From: Acidobacteriaceae bacterium
Lineage (GTDB): Bacteria > Acidobacteriota > Terriglobia > Terriglobales > Acidobacteriaceae
Length of the DNA stretch: 5,353 nt
NCBI GenBank assembly: GCA_003135495.1
Contig: PLBX01000136.1
Location: forward strand, 172 to 5,524
Reading direction: 5' to 3'
Below are positions 4,751 to 5,353 of this stretch, in pieces. The translations under genes were made by a program, and so were the position numbers. Within the stretch, counting starts at the first letter, position 1, and each line of letters begins with the position of its first letter. Below the pieces are notes generated by a model. The model had not been told where the DNA came from. It did not search any database and saw nothing but the letters and a program-made list of their open reading frames with translations.

Positions 4751-5095
4751 CTATTTATCCAGCGTCGTCCCGCACTTCTTGCAAACTCGAACCTTCTTAT
4801 CGCCGCGCACTTCATGTCCCACGCGGACCGGGCCACAAGTCGCGCATACCAACGCAACATTCGATAGCCGGATCGCCCGCTCCTGCTCTGCGATTCCACC
4901 TTTAATGTTGCGCTGCGGATTTGGGCGCACGTGCTTCTTTACCATCATGACGTGCTCGACGAGCACCTTGCCCTCGTCGGGAAACACGCGCAGCACGCGA
5001 TGCTCTTTTCCCCGGTCCCGCCCGGTCATCACCTTCACCGTGTCGTTCCGGCGAATATCTACTCGCTTATGTTCTTTCGTCGTTGCAGTTCCCAT
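4751..5095 (-). CDS. rplX: 50S ribosomal protein L24 with a C-terminal four-cysteine ribbon
   Basis: Early-assembly large-subunit protein that initiates 50S folding by binding the 5' part of 23S rRNA and later lies near the exit tunnel. It is 114 aa. The KOW domain spans about 16-45 (RNDTVKVMTGRDRGKEHRVL, 16-35, then PDEGKVLVE), followed by KKHVRPNPQRNIKGGIAEQE (53-72). The C-terminal half carries Cys84, Cys87, Cys105 and Cys108 (CATC and CKKC), a likely zinc ribbon that many L24 proteins have lost. The ATG at 5095 is chosen because AAGGA lies 7 nt upstream and homology begins there. A longer frame from a TTG at 5155 would add 20 residues encoded by repeat C copy 2 and is rejected. Heptad repeat E touches the stop codon. 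Confidence 0.97.
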   Translation of the reverse strand: MGTATTKEHKRVDIRRNDTVKVMTGRDRGKEHRVLRVFPDEGKVLVEHVMMVKKHVRPNPQRNIKGGIAEQERAIRLSNVALVCATCGPVRVGHEVRGDKKVRVCKKCGTTLDK

Positions 5096-5102
5096 ACTCA
5101 AT

Positions 5103-5107
5103 TCCTT
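5103..5107 (-). promoter_or_regulatory. Ribosome binding site of rplX
   Basis: AAGGA (inside GGAAGGAAT) lies 7 nt before the ATG at 5095. It settles the L24 start on that ATG and not on the upstream in-frame TTG that reads through repeat C copy 2. Confidence 0.8.
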
Positions 5108-5119
5108 CCAAAATCTTCT

Positions 5120-5163
5120 GTAGAGACGGGGCTTGCCCCGTCCCAGACGCGGCAACCCGCGTC
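5120..5163. repeat. Double-hairpin palindromic element, copy 2, partly decayed (family C)
   Basis: This is the second copy of the element at 2991-3039, in the 78-nt rplN-rplX gap. It begins with the same GTAGAGACG and keeps both hairpins: 5125-5132 (GACGGGGC) pairs with 5135-5142 (GCCCCGTC), and GACGCGG pairs with CCGCGTC around CAAC (5146-5163). The terminal CTCTAC of copy 1 is absent, so the outer inverted repeat is lost at that end. In the first stem one base pair differs from copy 1 on both sides (A-T at 3000/3009, G-C at 5129/5138), which keeps the pairing. It ends 10 nt from the rplN stop. Confidence 0.85.
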
Positions 5164-5173
5164 AATTCCAGCG

Positions 5174-5353
5174 CTAGAGTACTTCCGGCGCCAGCGACAC
5201 AATCTTCAAAAATTTTCGATCGCGCAGTTCACGCGCCACCGGGCCGAAAACACGCGTGCCCACTGGCTCGCCCGTCTCATTGATTAGCACCGCAGCATTC
5301 TGATCGAAACGGATGTAGGTTCCATCGCGCCGCCGATGCTCTTTCCGCGTCCG
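5174..5353 (-). CDS. rplN: 50S ribosomal protein L14 (3' part; gene runs off the right edge)
   Basis: Large-subunit protein at the subunit interface, binding 23S rRNA and forming an intersubunit bridge with 16S rRNA. Only the last 59 codons and the TAG stop are in the window; family members are about 122 aa, so roughly half is visible. The segment reads [20 protein letters not shown], then [39 protein letters not shown], which is the standard L14 C-terminus with its [10 protein letters not shown] motif and SLAPEVL end. No frameshift or stop interrupts it. It is the most upstream spc gene seen here; the start and any promoter lie outside the window. Repeat C copy 2 follows 10 nt after the stop. 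Confidence 0.97.
   Translation of the reverse strand, partial: RTRKEHRRRDGTYIRFDQNAAVLINETGEPVGTRVFGPVARELRDRKFLKIVSLAPEVL

Noticed and set aside
5096..5155. Longer L24 starting at a TTG at 5155
   Set aside because: The extra 20 residues are translated repeat C sequence, and a good Shine-Dalgarno sits before the ATG at 5095, where L24 homology begins.

Overview
The window is a contiguous piece of the spc ribosomal-protein operon, read entirely on the minus strand. In transcription order (right to left) it holds rplN (3' part), rplX, rplE, rpsN, rpsH, rplF, rplR, rpsE, rpmD, rplO and secY (5' part). Gene order is the canonical bacterial one. All nine complete genes are intact, and both edge genes are cut only by the window. 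No plus-strand gene is supported.

The organism is a bacterium of moderately high GC. Zinc-type S14 beginning MATTA, an L24 with a C-terminal four-cysteine ribbon, and intergenic repeats that include the motif read elsewhere as 'HPERSEG' together suggest Acidobacteriota (Terriglobia-like). This is recognition from memory, not a search, and I hold it at about 0.65.

The genes work together: ten encode large- or small-subunit ribosomal proteins made stoichiometrically from one polycistronic mRNA, and the last encodes the SecYEG channel core. In E. coli S8 (rpsH) represses this operon by binding its mRNA near the rplX/rplE junction; whether that happens here cannot be seen. I see no promoter or intrinsic terminator, as expected inside an operon.

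The unusual part is between the genes. Nine junctions have gaps of 61 to 211 nt (975 nt in total), where this operon is usually compact, and every one holds an identifiable repeat or structured element, mostly touching or within about 10 nt of the upstream stop codon. The families are: A, GTCGNNN heptads in inverted arms (after rpsN, rplF and rplR); B, AT-rich heptads around a hairpin (after rpsE); C, a 44-49 bp double hairpin (after rplN and rpsH); D, the HPERSEG-type repeat (after rpmD); E, four CTGANNN heptads (after rplX); F, a 49-nt hairpin (after rplE). A, B and E have unrelated sequences but share a 7-nt period. Only rplO/secY lacks a gap: the two genes overlap as TAATG. I found no new enzymatic or defence system; the repeat decoration is the feature worth following up.
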